A stretch of DNA of 36,093 nucleotides from Rhodothermales bacterium (GTDB lineage: Bacteria > Bacteroidota > Rhodothermia > Rhodothermales > Bin80), in NCBI GenBank assembly GCA_028278205.1, contig JANQES010000021.1:1-36093 (forward strand), written 5' to 3'. Every line of letters begins with the position of its first letter. Within the stretch, counting starts at the first letter, position 1. Positions 15,640 through 23,907 of this stretch are shown here, in pieces. Both the position numbers and the translations under genes were made by a program. Under the pieces are notes generated by a model, which saw nothing but the letters and a program-made list of their open reading frames with translations, was not told where the DNA came from and ran no database searches.

Positions 15640-16800
15640 TCAAGACGGTGTTTCGGCGAAGCGGATGGCGGCTTCGAGGCCGTCTACCATCTGGTCGAGG
15701 GTCAGGTGTGCGCGGGCATAGGCGAGGGCGTTTTGGGAGAATCGCGCGTGGTCGGCCAGAATGCGTTCGACGGCTTCGAGCATCGAGGCGGTGTCGTTGG
15801 GCCGGGCCAGCAGGCCGTTTTCGCCCGGCTCTACGTAGGCCGCTTCGGGGCTGTGAAAGCGGATGGCCGGGTCGGGCGCAGCTTGCGAGACGACGGGCAC
15901 GCCAAAGGCAAAAGCATGGTTGACAGCCAGGCCGAGGTAGCCCGGCATCAGCATCACGTCGGCGGCGAAGAGGTAGGGCGCCGAGTCGGCCCAGGCGGGC
16001 AGGGCGCCCAGGAAATGCACGCCGTCGAGGTGTTCGCGGGCTACGCGTTCTTCCAGGGCGCGCTGCTCCGGCCCGGCGCCGATGACGAGCAGATGCGCCG
16101 CCTTTTGGGCCCGCAACGCGCCGAAGACATCGAGCAGACGAGCGGTGCCTTTCGTCTCGATCAATCGACCGATAAAGACGAGCACCGGCGCGTCGGTAGG
16201 CAGCCCCAGCCGGCGGCGGACGGCCTCGCGGCCCTCGGCGGCCAACGCATCGTGAAGCGCAAAGAGGGTGTCTGTGTCGAGGGTGTTGCGAGCTACGAAC
16301 AGGCGCTCGGCGGGCACGTAGGGCCGCAGCAGATCGGCGATGGGTTCGGTGTAACACACGCACGCTTCGACGCTCCGCGCCAGCGCAAGGCGGTACCGGT
16401 CTGCCGGGTGACGCGGCGAAAAAGGCCGGTCGTTCGACGAAAAATGACCCCAGAGCAGCCGTCCGGCCCCCTGCCGCCGGGCATAGCGCAACAAAAACGG
16501 CAGCGAAAGCGACCGCGGCGACTCTTCGGCCAGCACCACCGCCGGTCGTCCGAAGTCCTGAAAAACCTGTCGGAATGGTTGCGCATGCACCGTCTCGCCC
16601 CGAAACCAGTGGTTGCGTAGCGCCACCTGCCGGAAGCGCCCTGGTTGCTCGCCGGTGAGCGAGCGGAGCGAAGAGGCCTGAGGCGGCTGTCCCGCACACA
16701 CCACCAGCCGCCCGCCCAACCGCTCATCGAGCCGCTCCAACACAGGGATGCGGTAGGCCGTCATCATGCGGGTGAAATAGAAAACGGGACGCTCGGGCAT
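15640..16800 (-). CDS. GT4-like glycosyltransferase 2
   Basis: The 386-residue GT-B enzyme begins VFYFTRMMTAYRIPVLERL, with the early arginine-proline turn of many glycan transferases. The donor domain has VLVFIGRLIETKGTARLLDV and HLLVIGAGPE. At the place of the E-x7-E motif it reads GYLGLAVNHAFAFGVPVV, so the second glutamate is replaced by asparagine-histidine. I recall this variant from a subset of O-antigen transferases, so it need not mean loss of activity. The gene is flanked on both sides by word-repeat hairpins, so it may be its own transcript or part of a segmented operon. Confidence 0.82.
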   Translation of the reverse strand: MPERPVFYFTRMMTAYRIPVLERLDERLGGRLVVCAGQPPQASSLRSLTGEQPGRFRQVALRNHWFRGETVHAQPFRQVFQDFGRPAVVLAEESPRSLSLPFLLRYARRQGAGRLLWGHFSSNDRPFSPRHPADRYRLALARSVEACVCYTEPIADLLRPYVPAERLFVARNTLDTDTLFALHDALAAEGREAVRRRLGLPTDAPVLVFIGRLIETKGTARLLDVFGALRAQKAAHLLVIGAGPEQRALEERVAREHLDGVHFLGALPAWADSAPYLFAADVMLMPGYLGLAVNHAFAFGVPVVSQAAPDPAIRFHSPEAAYVEPGENGLLARPNDTASMLEAVERILADHARFSQNALAYARAHLTLDQMVDGLEAAIRFAETPS

Positions 16801-16804
16801 GCTG

Positions 16805-16897
16805 GGGTGTTATAGTGTTTTGGTGTTATAGTGTTTGAGTGTTATAGTGGTCGAGGCAAAGAACTAAAACACGATAACACTCAAACACTATAACACC
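16805..16897. repeat. Word-repeat inverted repeat, GTGTTATAG class
   Basis: The left arm (16807-16849) reiterates GTGTTATAGTGTTTTG-like words. The right arm (16866-16897) is the complement, AACACTCAAACACTATAACACC. It fills the entire spacer. On the minus strand the last three codons of glycosyltransferase 3 read GTG TTA TAG, which is exactly the repeated word. The other end lies a few bases from the start codon of glycosyltransferase 2. Confidence 0.8.
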
Positions 16898-18072
16898 TTC
16901 TCAAACGCATCCGCGATGCGGTTGATGTCGAACGTCTTCTCGGCGTAGGCGCGGGCGTTTTGGCCCATGGCGCGGCGGGCGACGGGGTCGGCCAGCAGGC
17001 GGGCGGCGGCGTCAGTGAAGGCCGCCGGGTCGGTCGGCGGGACGATGCGCCCGGCGTCGATGCGCCCGACGATGCGGGCCGCGAGGTTCTCCGCCGGCAC
17101 GGCCAGCAGCACGGCGCGTTCGGCGCAAAGGTACGTCAACACTTTCGAGGGCACCGAAAATACACCCGCGTCCGGCTCCAGGACGGCCATCAACACGCTG
17201 GCGGTGGCGAGCACGTCGGGCAGGGCGTCGAGGGGCTGGAAGCCGAGGAGGATCAGGTTTTCGAGGCGATGTTCGGCTTTTTTTTGACGGAGCCAGTCGG
17301 CGCCCATGCCTTGCGAGACGACCACCACGCGCACGGCATCGTCGTCGCGAAAGCGCAGGGCGAGTTGGAGCACCAGATCCGGGTTGTGCTTCATGCCCAT
17401 CGTGCCGGAATACAGCAGGCAGGTCTTCCCGGCCAGGTTGTGAGCTTCGGCCCAGGCGTTGGCTTGAGGCCGCGCGGGCACATCGTCGAGCGGCGCCCAG
17501 TTCTCGATCACGTGCGTGGATGCTTCATCCACACCATACTCGCGCATGATGGGGCGGAAATCTTCGGTGATCAGCACCACGGCGTCGCTGCGGCGCAGCA
17601 GGGCGCGTTCGAGCAGCAGGTAATAGCGCCCAACGGCTTCGCCCAGCACGGGCATCTTTTTACGCAGCAGCCGGTGCGTGGCAATGCCCAGCAGGTCTTG
17701 CAGCCAGAAGACAAACCGCGCGCCATGTGTCCGGCACGCCGCCATCAACTGCTTCTGCGCGTCGAGCGGCGCATTGCCCGAAAGCACCACGTCCGGCCCG
17801 AAGCGTTCGACTTCGCGGGCGATCAGGCGTCCGTGTTCGCGTTCCTGTCGCCATCGTTTGACGAACGCGTATTTGTCGAGCGGCTCGGCCAGTTCGAGGC
17901 CTTTGATGGTCAGACCCGGTGCGTCGTCGGCCTGCCGAGTGAGGACGCCGGGCGGGGTGGTTTGCAGCGAGGCGCAATAGGCATGGCAGACGGTATGCCC
18001 GCGCCGCGCCAGCACGCGGCTAAGCTGGACGGCAAAGGCATAGCCACCGTAATCGTGAACCAGAATGCGCAT
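16888..18072 (-). CDS. GT4-like glycosyltransferase 3 (WbuB/WcaI-like)
   Basis: The 394-residue protein begins MRILVHDYGGYAFAVQLSRVLARRGH, a GT-B N-terminal strand and helix. The donor domain contains LLYSGTMGMKHNPDLVLQLAL and VFSVPSKVLTYLCAERAVLL. The PSK motif in place of the classical E-x7-E is typical of WbuB/WcaI-type fucosyl or acetamido-sugar transferases of O-antigen and colanic acid loci. A cytoplasmic role, acting on a lipid-linked glycan, is likely. The C-terminal codons coincide with the GTGTTATAG word of the spacer repeat. Confidence 0.83.
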   Translation of the reverse strand: MRILVHDYGGYAFAVQLSRVLARRGHTVCHAYCASLQTTPPGVLTRQADDAPGLTIKGLELAEPLDKYAFVKRWRQEREHGRLIAREVERFGPDVVLSGNAPLDAQKQLMAACRTHGARFVFWLQDLLGIATHRLLRKKMPVLGEAVGRYYLLLERALLRRSDAVVLITEDFRPIMREYGVDEASTHVIENWAPLDDVPARPQANAWAEAHNLAGKTCLLYSGTMGMKHNPDLVLQLALRFRDDDAVRVVVVSQGMGADWLRQKKAEHRLENLILLGFQPLDALPDVLATASVLMAVLEPDAGVFSVPSKVLTYLCAERAVLLAVPAENLAARIVGRIDAGRIVPPTDPAAFTDAAARLLADPVARRAMGQNARAYAEKTFDINRIADAFEKVL

Positions 18073-18076
18073 CGTT

Positions 18077-18168
18077 TGAGAGAGAGTGAGAGAGTGAGAG
18101 AGGGAGAGGGGGAGAGGTCGAAGGTTTTTTTCTCCCTTTCGCCCTCTCTCCCTTTCACCCTCTCGCTA
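18077..18168. repeat. Word-repeat inverted repeat, GAGAGAGTG class
   Basis: A purine arm of GAGAGAGTGAGAGAGTGAG words and a pyrimidine arm of TCTCCCTTTCGCCCTCTCTC words flank TCGAAGGTTTTTT. It starts 4 bp upstream of the start codon of glycosyltransferase 3, in a divergent spacer. Confidence 0.75.
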
Positions 18169-18302
18169 CATAAGCGGCGTTCACCCAACGAAAAAGAGGG
18201 CATCCGAGATCCAAGAACGTCACATTTCGCCGGTAAGGATTGGCGTGTTTATTGACTCAAAAAAGAGAGAAGGTTGATTCCAAAAGCCAACCGGATAAGA
18301 CC

Positions 18303-18557
18303 ATGACACCGCATCAATATATGAGCAAGCACTTACGCAAGCTGCCCGAAGGCGGCATCGCCTGGCACCGGCGCATCTTTACCAGCGCCTCGGCGCTCGA
18401 CCCCGTAGCCCTGGTCGACGCCGCCGTAGATATCGCGTGGACGACGCTGATGCCAAACACGCTGGAGCGCCCGGCGCTAGAAATCAAAAGAGAGGGCAAG
18501 CGAATCGTCTTCCGCCTTGCAACCTATACCCTGGAAGAAGCGCTCATGCCGGCTTAG
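18303..18557 (+). CDS. Small protein of unknown function (84 residues)
   Basis: From the ATG at 18303 the frame encodes 84 residues beginning MTPHQYMSKHLRKLPEGGIAW and ending YTLEEALMPA. I recognise no family. The composition looks genuine: strong GC bias at third positions, mixed polar and hydrophobic residues, and an alternating strand-like ALEIKREGKRIVFRL segment. It has no signal peptide or membrane segment. The frame also extends to a TTG at 18240, but the added residues are low quality. It is divergent from the glycosyltransferase gene and followed by a repeat-filled spacer. Confidence 0.5.
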   Translation: MTPHQYMSKHLRKLPEGGIAWHRRIFTSASALDPVALVDAAVDIAWTTLMPNTLERPALEIKREGKRIVFRLATYTLEEALMPA

Positions 18558-18571
18558 CGAGCAAAAGGGTA

Positions 18572-18657
18572 CATTACAAATGGGCAAAGGGCAAATGGGC
18601 AATCAATCTCATTTGGCTCTTTGCCCATTTGCTTTTTTGCTCCTTTGCCCATTTTTC
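18572..18657. repeat. Word-repeat inverted repeat, GGGCAAAT class
   Basis: The left arm AAATGGGCAAAGGGCAAATG (from 18576) opposes the right arm TTTGCCCATTTGC followed by TCCTTTGCCCATTTTTC. The right arm ends at the stop codon of the small membrane-peptide gene on the minus strand. Confidence 0.8.
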
Positions 18658-18736
18658 ACCCGCAGAGCGCAACGGTCATCAGGAGCAGAAGCATCACCAG
18701 CGTTACATACCAGAACCGCGAGAAAAAGTCTTTCAT
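18656..18736 (-). CDS. 26-residue single-pass membrane peptide
   Basis: On the minus strand an ATG at 18736 opens a 27-codon frame. It encodes a basic-aromatic head (MKDFFSRFWYV), then a leucine/methionine-rich hydrophobic helix (TLVMLLLLMTVAL) and ends CG. The start lies 2 bp after the stop codon (TAA CG ATG) of the plug-domain lipoprotein gene, the spacing expected for translational coupling. The stop codon abuts a word-repeat hairpin, as for larger genes here. It resembles a small inner-membrane protein that could assist the lipoprotein. It might instead be spurious, because any 81-bp frame carries that risk. Confidence 0.45.
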   Translation of the reverse strand: MKDFFSRFWYVTLVMLLLLMTVALCG

Positions 18737-18738
18737 CG

Positions 18739-19140
18739 TTATTCACTTTTTGTCGTGATGATGATTACCCCGTTGGCGCCGCGTCGTCCGTAGCCCTGGC
18801 CAGTGGCGTTGATCCACATCCGGGCTATGTCGTACGGGCTGATGCCCAGCGGGGTATCGGTATAGACCCCGTCGATGACCCACAGCGGCCCGCCTTTGCT
18901 GTTGCGGATGCGCACCACGCGCCCGGTGACGCGCACGCCCGGCTCGCCGATGAGCAACTCTTCGACGAAGGCGATGGTGCGCTGCTTCAGCTTGGCCTCG
19001 ACCTTCACCTCGCGCGCGTTTTCGGGCAACGGGGTGCCGGCCTGCCGGGGGCCGGGCTTCGACCCCGCGCAACCCGCCACGAGACCGACCACCACGAGCA
19101 ACACACCGGCCACCCGAAAAAACCGCCGATCCAAAGACAT
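18739..19140 (-). CDS. Lipoprotein with a stand-alone TonB-receptor plug-like domain
   Basis: The 133-residue protein begins MSLDRRFFRVAGVLLVVVGL and reaches a lipobox (LVAGCAG), so it should be a lipoprotein. The C-terminal half reads GGPLWVIDGVYTDTP, ISPYDIARMWI and YGRRGANGVIIITTK. This is the signature end of the plug domain of SusC/RagA TonB-dependent receptors (usually PLYVIDGVP...YGSRGANGVILITTK). No barrel follows. I chose the ATG at 19140 because the longer open frame to 19401 merely translates the repeats of the spacer. Known plug domains gate nutrient uptake; a free lipoprotein plug may bind a barrel or another partner. The 26-codon membrane peptide follows 2 bp downstream. Confidence 0.75.
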   Translation of the reverse strand: MSLDRRFFRVAGVLLVVVGLVAGCAGSKPGPRQAGTPLPENAREVKVEAKLKQRTIAFVEELLIGEPGVRVTGRVVRIRNSKGGPLWVIDGVYTDTPLGISPYDIARMWINATGQGYGRRGANGVIIITTKSE

Positions 19141-19219
19141 ACTTTTCCTGGTAAAATGACAGGGGCTTTTTCGTTCTACGTTGCCCAACGCGCTGGGTTT
19201 GGGGTGGGGGTGATTTTGT

Positions 19220-19419
19220 GGATGCGGGATACGGGATTCGGGATGCGAGATAACGCGGGATTGGTCATAGTTCGATGGCGTCTTCGCTCTGGAAGTGGGA
19301 TTTGTACTTCGTACTGCGTATTGCGTTGGGAAAGGCGTAGCTACGTAATACGAAGTACGCAACGGTGTAAAAAGCGTGAGCTTAGCATTCGCATCCTGCA
19401 TCTCGTCCTAAATCTCGTA
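19220..19419. repeat. Nested word-repeat inverted repeat, ACGGGATGC outer and ACTTCGTAC inner arms
   Basis: The outer arms are GATGCGGGATACGGGATTCG (from 19221) and GCATTCGCATCCTGCATCTC (from 19385). The inner arms are TTTGTACTTCGTACTGCG (from 19301) and TACGTAATACGAAGTACGC (from 19343). The outer right arm includes the last codons (TAC GAG ATT) and stop of glycosyltransferase 4. Confidence 0.75.
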
Positions 19420-20469
19420 AAGCGGCGCGAAGGCGCGGACGGTGTCTTCGGTCGTGGGCACCGGTGTCTGATGGATGGGCAGCGGGGCGCGAAGCAGACC
19501 GGCCACGACATCCGCCATCTCGCGCGGCGAGTGGCAGCGGAAGACACGGTCGCTCGTGCCGGTGTAGCCGACGTCGAAGCACACCACAGGCAGGCCGGCG
19601 AAGAGCGCTTCGAGGAAGACGTAGCCCTGGCTCTCGTAGCGCGCCGTGTGCAGAAAAACCTTGCTCCGAAGCATGAGCCGCATAACCTCCTCGCGCGGCT
19701 TTTGGCCCATCAACACCACGTGCCCCGCAAGACCCAACTCGGCGATCTGCCTGCGCAGGGCGTCGTGCAGCGGCCCCTCGCCGACGATGCAGGCGCGGAT
19801 TTGCGGAAACGCTGGCTTCAGGCGCGCCACCACGTCGATAAACGCCGCATAATCTTTCACCGGAATCAACGATCCCACGCCCAACACGTCGATGTCGCGC
19901 TCCGGCGGTGTGGCTATTTGTTGAAGATGATCGACGTCGAGGCCAAGGGGGATGACGTGATCGACCGGGCGGCGGGCGTGCTGCGCGAACGTCTCGGCGG
20001 CAAAAGCCGACCCGGCGGTGAGCACGGCGCCGTCGAGTTTCATCATCTTGAAGTACGGATTATCCGCCTGCGCATCTTGCCCGCCGATGCTGGCTATGTG
20101 GCGGATCCGAAAGCGTTTGCTGAGGCGGCGCGCTACCCAGGTACACTCGGTCAGCCAGAAGCTGTGCAGGACCATCACCCTCGTTTTTCGGTGGATCCTC
20201 CGCACTGCCCGCATCGCCCGCAGCCACGTGCCGAGCCGCTGGAGCCCGCGCCTGTTCTTGCCGGCCAGCGCATGGACCGTGACGTTCTTCCAGGCATAGA
20301 CCCGCCGCGCGAACGGATACTGAAAGGCGATGACGTGCGTCTGGATGTCGGGATGCGCCTGCGCAAAAGCCGCCACGTAATTCTGCACCGCCGGCAGACA
20401 CGTCGAATCCGTCTCGTCCTCCGGAAAACCGGGGATCAGGAAAACGAGGCTGCGGGGGCGCTCAGGCAT
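19408..20469 (-). CDS. GT4-type glycosyltransferase 4
   Basis: The 353-residue GT-B enzyme begins RSLVFLIPGFPEDETDSTCL. The donor domain has IDVLGVGSLIPVKDYAAFID and CIVGEGPLHDALRRQ. The E-x7-E motif lies in ARYESQGYVFLEALFAGLPV. These are standard features of retaining GT4 transferases that act on surface glycans. The linker MGQKPREEVMRLMLRSKVFL matches the usual helix before the motif. The gene is separated by repeat-filled spacers from the methyltransferase gene upstream and the lipoprotein gene downstream. Confidence 0.86.
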   Translation of the reverse strand: MPERPRSLVFLIPGFPEDETDSTCLPAVQNYVAAFAQAHPDIQTHVIAFQYPFARRVYAWKNVTVHALAGKNRRGLQRLGTWLRAMRAVRRIHRKTRVMVLHSFWLTECTWVARRLSKRFRIRHIASIGGQDAQADNPYFKMMKLDGAVLTAGSAFAAETFAQHARRPVDHVIPLGLDVDHLQQIATPPERDIDVLGVGSLIPVKDYAAFIDVVARLKPAFPQIRACIVGEGPLHDALRRQIAELGLAGHVVLMGQKPREEVMRLMLRSKVFLHTARYESQGYVFLEALFAGLPVVCFDVGYTGTSDRVFRCHSPREMADVVAGLLRAPLPIHQTPVPTTEDTVRAFAPLYEI

Positions 20470-20583
20470 GGCTTGCGTTCTTTGTACTTCGTACTTGGTC
20501 CTTCGTGCTTTGACAATGAGACGATGCGTCTAAGAAACAAAGCACAAAGAACAAAGCACAAAAAACAAAGCACAAAAAACAAA
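20470..20583. repeat. Word-repeat inverted repeat, ACAAAGCACAAA class
   Basis: The left arm reads GTTCTTTGTACTTCGTACTT and CTTCGTGCTTTG (20477-20513). The right arm (20535-20583) reiterates AACAAAGCACAAA four times. It fills the spacer exactly, from the stop codon of the methyltransferase to near the start codon of glycosyltransferase 4. Confidence 0.8.
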
Positions 20584-21375
20584 CTACGCCGCTGCGCGCC
20601 GCGTCATCTCCAGGATGAAAAAACGGCCCCAGTTTTTGAAAGGCCAGCGGGTGCGCAGGCCTCGTTCGATGGATGCCAGCCGCGCCGAAGACTCCGGCAT
20701 CACCCACTCCATGTTGCGTGGAGGCCGCGTGATGCCCAGCCCGTAGGCCGCTTCGAGATTGAAATAGGGCGCAAAGAAATTCTTGTAGGTCGGCCTGGGG
20801 GTGAAGAGATGGTGGCGGATCTGTTTGCCCCCGATGGTAATGTTGCGTCCGGTTTTTCTGCGTAAATCCCTGGCATCGCGCAGGCGGCCATCGAGCATGA
20901 GCAGGCTCCATTCATAAAAGCTGAAACGATTGAGCATGTGGACGATCAGGTGGCCGCCGGGCCGGAGCAGACGCGCCGCGTTGGCCGCGAAGCCCCGCAG
21001 ATCGGGCACGGTGTTGAGCCCGGCAAAAGCCGAGAGGATGCCGTCGAAGCGCTGCGGCATCAGCACGTGCAGTTCGACGTGCGAAAGCTCACGCCCCATC
21101 ACCCGGCCCATCAAGCCGGATTCTTCAATTTTGTCCTGAAACTGATCGATCATGCCGGGCGAGATGTCGATGCCGGTTACGCGCCGGCCCTGGCGTCCGA
21201 GGAAGAGGGCGTCGGTGCCGGTGCCGCAGCCTACGTCAAGCACGTGGGCGTTGGAAGGAAAGAGGTCGAGATAGCGTTTCCACAAGAACTCGCGCATCCA
21301 GGCATCCCCTTCCGCCAGGCGGTCGTAGTCGTCGGCGATGCGGGTATAGGCGTTGGCCAGATCTTTATTGCTCAA
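20584..21375 (-). CDS. Class I SAM-dependent methyltransferase
   Basis: The protein has a clear motif I (HVLDVGCGTGTDALFLGRQG), the acidic ribose-binding strand (VTGIDISPGM), and FDGILSAFAGLNTVPD then LLRPGGHLIVHMLNRFS. This is a Methyltransf_11/25-type small-molecule methyltransferase. I chose the TTG at 21375 because GGAGG lies six bases upstream of it; the frame also opens at a TTG at 21408, giving 274 residues. The C-terminal third (YKNFFAPYFNLEAAYGLGI) is typical of enzymes that methylate lipid or sugar substrates. Placement among glycosyltransferases suggests glycan or lipid-carrier methylation; the substrate is unknown. Confidence 0.82.
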   Translation of the reverse strand: MSNKDLANAYTRIADDYDRLAEGDAWMREFLWKRYLDLFPSNAHVLDVGCGTGTDALFLGRQGRRVTGIDISPGMIDQFQDKIEESGLMGRVMGRELSHVELHVLMPQRFDGILSAFAGLNTVPDLRGFAANAARLLRPGGHLIVHMLNRFSFYEWSLLMLDGRLRDARDLRRKTGRNITIGGKQIRHHLFTPRPTYKNFFAPYFNLEAAYGLGITRPPRNMEWVMPESSARLASIERGLRTRWPFKNWGRFFILEMTRRAAA

Positions 21376-21424
21376 GGGTGTCCTCCACGATGGTTTAGAG
21401 GATAACAAGCGGCTTTGAAGGAAG

Positions 21425-21580
21425 AGCCGGCGACAGACGTGGGGGGCGCCGGCTTGTGGGAGTGCCCTGTGAAAAGAAGTATTTTTACAGGCTTACGGCG
21501 CAATGTAGATGGCGGATTGATGGCCTGACTCTGCCGCCATCCATTATCAGATATCGGCCATTTGCTGTCTGATATAAACT
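21425..21580. other. Spacer with a GC hairpin and a quasi-palindromic tract
   Basis: AGCCGGCG (21425-21432) and CGCCGGCT (21447-21454) form a stem. Further on, ATGGCGG (21509-21515) pairs with CCGCCAT (21534-21540), and ATCAGATATC lies near CTGATAT. It resembles a weaker version of the word-repeat spacers. I see no gene. Confidence 0.4.
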
Positions 21581-21587
21581 ACTGGGA

Positions 21588-22763
21588 TCAACAGAGATCA
21601 TTCAGCACATCGCCATAGATCCCATCCAACTGCCGCGCCAGCGCCGGGAAGCTGAGCGTCTGCTCGAACCACGCGCGCACCTGCTGCGACCGCGCTTCGA
21701 TTTCTTCGGGCGGCACCGCCAACGCGCCGCGCGCCAGGGCGTCTGCGTCGCCGGGTGGAAACAGGATGCCGTAGCGGCCCGCGCCGGTCATCGCCCGGAA
21801 CGAGGGAATGTCGGTGACGACCGGGATGACGCCGCAGGCCATCGCTTCCAAAATGGCGGCCCCGCTGAACTCGTGGTGGCTGCCCTGGACGATGAAGTCG
21901 GCGCTGTTGTAGATGCTCTCCATCTGATCGTAGAGGGCGCGCCCCTGGAAATGAACGCGCGCTCGGAGCGCGGGGTGGGCTTCGACGTGCCGGCGCAGGG
22001 AGGGCAGCAGATCGTCTTCGAGATAATAGGCGTAGAGGTGGGCCTGGGGCCGGGCTGCGAGGATCTGCTCGAACCCGCGCAGCGCCGTCATCGGATCTTT
22101 GTTGGCATCGAGGCGGCCCGCCCAGAGGTACACCGGATGGCCCGTCATGCCGGTTTGCCGCCGCGCCTCGGCCCGCGCCTGCCATCGAAAAGAACTCGAC
22201 GACTGCATAAATTCCACGACGCGATGCGGCTCATCGATCAAGCCGGCCTCGATAAACGGTTGGGCGTGCGCCTGTGTGGTGAACAGAAAACGCGCCGCGC
22301 GCCGGAAGTTGAACCGTTGCAGGCGCCGCGCCAGCCGGTTGGGCGAGGGAGAGCCGCCGTGATAGTGGAGCACGAGGGGCGGACGCGTGCCGCCCGGCAT
22401 GGCGAGCAACAAGGCATGGTTCAGGTAAAGATTGGTGCCGTGGAAATGAATGAGATCGGGCTGGAGGCGGCGTATGATCCGCGCGGCCTGCCACGCCGGC
22501 TCGTAGGCGTTGGGCGGGCGTCCGGTGCTGCGCGCCACGCCCCCGGCGAAGCCTCTTGCCAGCTTTCCGGACCGGACGAAATGATACTGGACGCCGTTTC
22601 GCGCGAATTCGTGGGACGAGGGGAAGGCGTGGACGACGTGCATGGTATAGCCGCGCTCGGCGAGCAAACGGGGCAAGTCTCGAAGAAGGGCTCTTCGTTC
22701 GAGATAGGCTTCAGGGTCGGTGAAGGCGGGATCGTAGTACGGCAGCGCGTAGCATATAGTCAT
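21588..22763 (-). CDS. GT4-type glycosyltransferase 5
   Basis: The 391-residue GT-B enzyme begins MTICYALPYYDPAFTDPEAY. It has PDLIHFHGTNLYLNHALLLA in the acceptor domain. The donor domain contains VYLWAGRLDANKDPMTALRG and the E-x7-E motif in SHHEFSGAAILEAMACGVIP. All core elements are intact and the length is normal. It is the outermost transferase of the cluster, divergent from the sulfotransferase gene, so the two may share a regulatory spacer (22764-22968) in which I see no clear promoter. Confidence 0.87.
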   Translation of the reverse strand: MTICYALPYYDPAFTDPEAYLERRALLRDLPRLLAERGYTMHVVHAFPSSHEFARNGVQYHFVRSGKLARGFAGGVARSTGRPPNAYEPAWQAARIIRRLQPDLIHFHGTNLYLNHALLLAMPGGTRPPLVLHYHGGSPSPNRLARRLQRFNFRRAARFLFTTQAHAQPFIEAGLIDEPHRVVEFMQSSSSFRWQARAEARRQTGMTGHPVYLWAGRLDANKDPMTALRGFEQILAARPQAHLYAYYLEDDLLPSLRRHVEAHPALRARVHFQGRALYDQMESIYNSADFIVQGSHHEFSGAAILEAMACGVIPVVTDIPSFRAMTGAGRYGILFPPGDADALARGALAVPPEEIEARSQQVRAWFEQTLSFPALARQLDGIYGDVLNDLC

Positions 22764-22968
22764 AAAACAGCCGTTTAAAGGCCGGTGCGAGGCATCGTCT
22801 TCAGGGCGAAGAAGCGGCTCCGGTTATCGCTTGGAGGAGAAGATACGGATGCCCGGCCAGGCATAGAACGGCCCAACGCTCGGGCACAGACTCGACGCGT
22901 CTTGCGATTTCATCTGCCAGCACGTATTGTCGGCGAAGAGCAACGTGCATCATCCTGGGACGCATCAC

Positions 22969-23877
22969 ATGATCATTCATCCGGGGTTTCTAAAAACCGC
23001 TACAACGACCCTGCAAGACCATCTCTTCGCTACACACCCTGACCTGTTTCCTCTGGGGCTTCCGCATCGCTCAGAGATCCAGACCCGGATTGCAGAGGAA
23101 TTCAGGAAAATCGACGGGGTTGATTACGACGAAGAGAAGTTGCGGCTATTCATCCACACAGCCCTGGAAGACAAGCTCCCCAATACCATCCTCGTTCTAT
23201 CGGATGAGTCGTTTACAGCCAACGCTTTCTTGCTACAGCCTATCGCGCAGCGGCTGTGTGTGTTTTTCCCCGATGCGCACATCCTTTTTACGATCCGCCA
23301 CCAACTCGACAGCATCCGATCCTTTTATGCCCGCCACGGACGCGTATTGACCAATGCACCGGCACCTTATACCGACCGTCATATCACATTTCCCAACTGG
23401 CTCGCCCATGCCTATCATAACCGGCCCACGAGCTACCTCGGTCTGATCGATTATCACAGAACTATTGAGATCTACGAGCAGGTCTTCGGGCGCGAGCGCA
23501 TCCACATTCTTCTCTTTGAGGATTTGAAATACGACCGGGCTGCTTTCGTCGATCAAATAGCAGACGTGTTGTCCGTGGATGCTTCAACCGTTGAACGTCT
23601 TCTGTCCGGCGAGCACGCGCACAGGCAGGAGAGCGCGCGTTTTGTCTTGTACGACCGATTGATGAAACGATTTATTCCGAAAAGCTGGCTCCGCTCCCTC
23701 TTGCCTTATACGGCGCGTCTGCACAAGCACACGAGGGCATTTCTGCGCAGCGGCGCTCCGAAAAAAATAACCATTCCTCCCACATGGATTCCCCGGCTGG
23801 AAAAGCTCTATCAATCGGGCAATCGCGCGTTGGCGGAGACGTATAATTTACCTCTGGCGCAGTATGATTATCCCTGA
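22969..23877 (+). CDS. PAPS-dependent sulfotransferase family protein
   Basis: The 302-residue protein begins MIIHPGFLKTATTTLQDHLF. Its GxxKTATTTLQ segment is the 5'-phosphosulfate-binding loop of carbohydrate sulfotransferases. The 3'-phosphate site appears about residues 108-123 as TIRHQLDSIRSFYARHG. These enzymes move sulfate from PAPS to a hydroxyl group of a glycan. I chose the ATG at 22969 because the 14 upstream residues of the longer frame precede the conserved strand and look non-coding. It lies beside the glycosyltransferase and sulfatase genes, which suggests a sulfated surface glycan. No signal peptide: it should act in the cytoplasm. Confidence 0.85.
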   Translation: MIIHPGFLKTATTTLQDHLFATHPDLFPLGLPHRSEIQTRIAEEFRKIDGVDYDEEKLRLFIHTALEDKLPNTILVLSDESFTANAFLLQPIAQRLCVFFPDAHILFTIRHQLDSIRSFYARHGRVLTNAPAPYTDRHITFPNWLAHAYHNRPTSYLGLIDYHRTIEIYEQVFGRERIHILLFEDLKYDRAAFVDQIADVLSVDASTVERLLSGEHAHRQESARFVLYDRLMKRFIPKSWLRSLLPYTARLHKHTRAFLRSGAPKKITIPPTWIPRLEKLYQSGNRALAETYNLPLAQYDYP

Positions 23878-23907
23878 TTCGGATAGGGCGTCGGTTTGGG
23901 CATGTCT

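Noticed and set aside
19141..19401. An 87-residue N-terminal extension of the plug lipoprotein
   Set aside because: It is a translation of the nested repeats; a proper lipoprotein signal begins at the ATG at 19140.
18517..20865. A 782-codon plus-strand frame across the lipoprotein and glycosyltransferase 4 genes
   Set aside because: It crosses two spacers of word repeats and two convincing minus-strand genes; a shadow frame.
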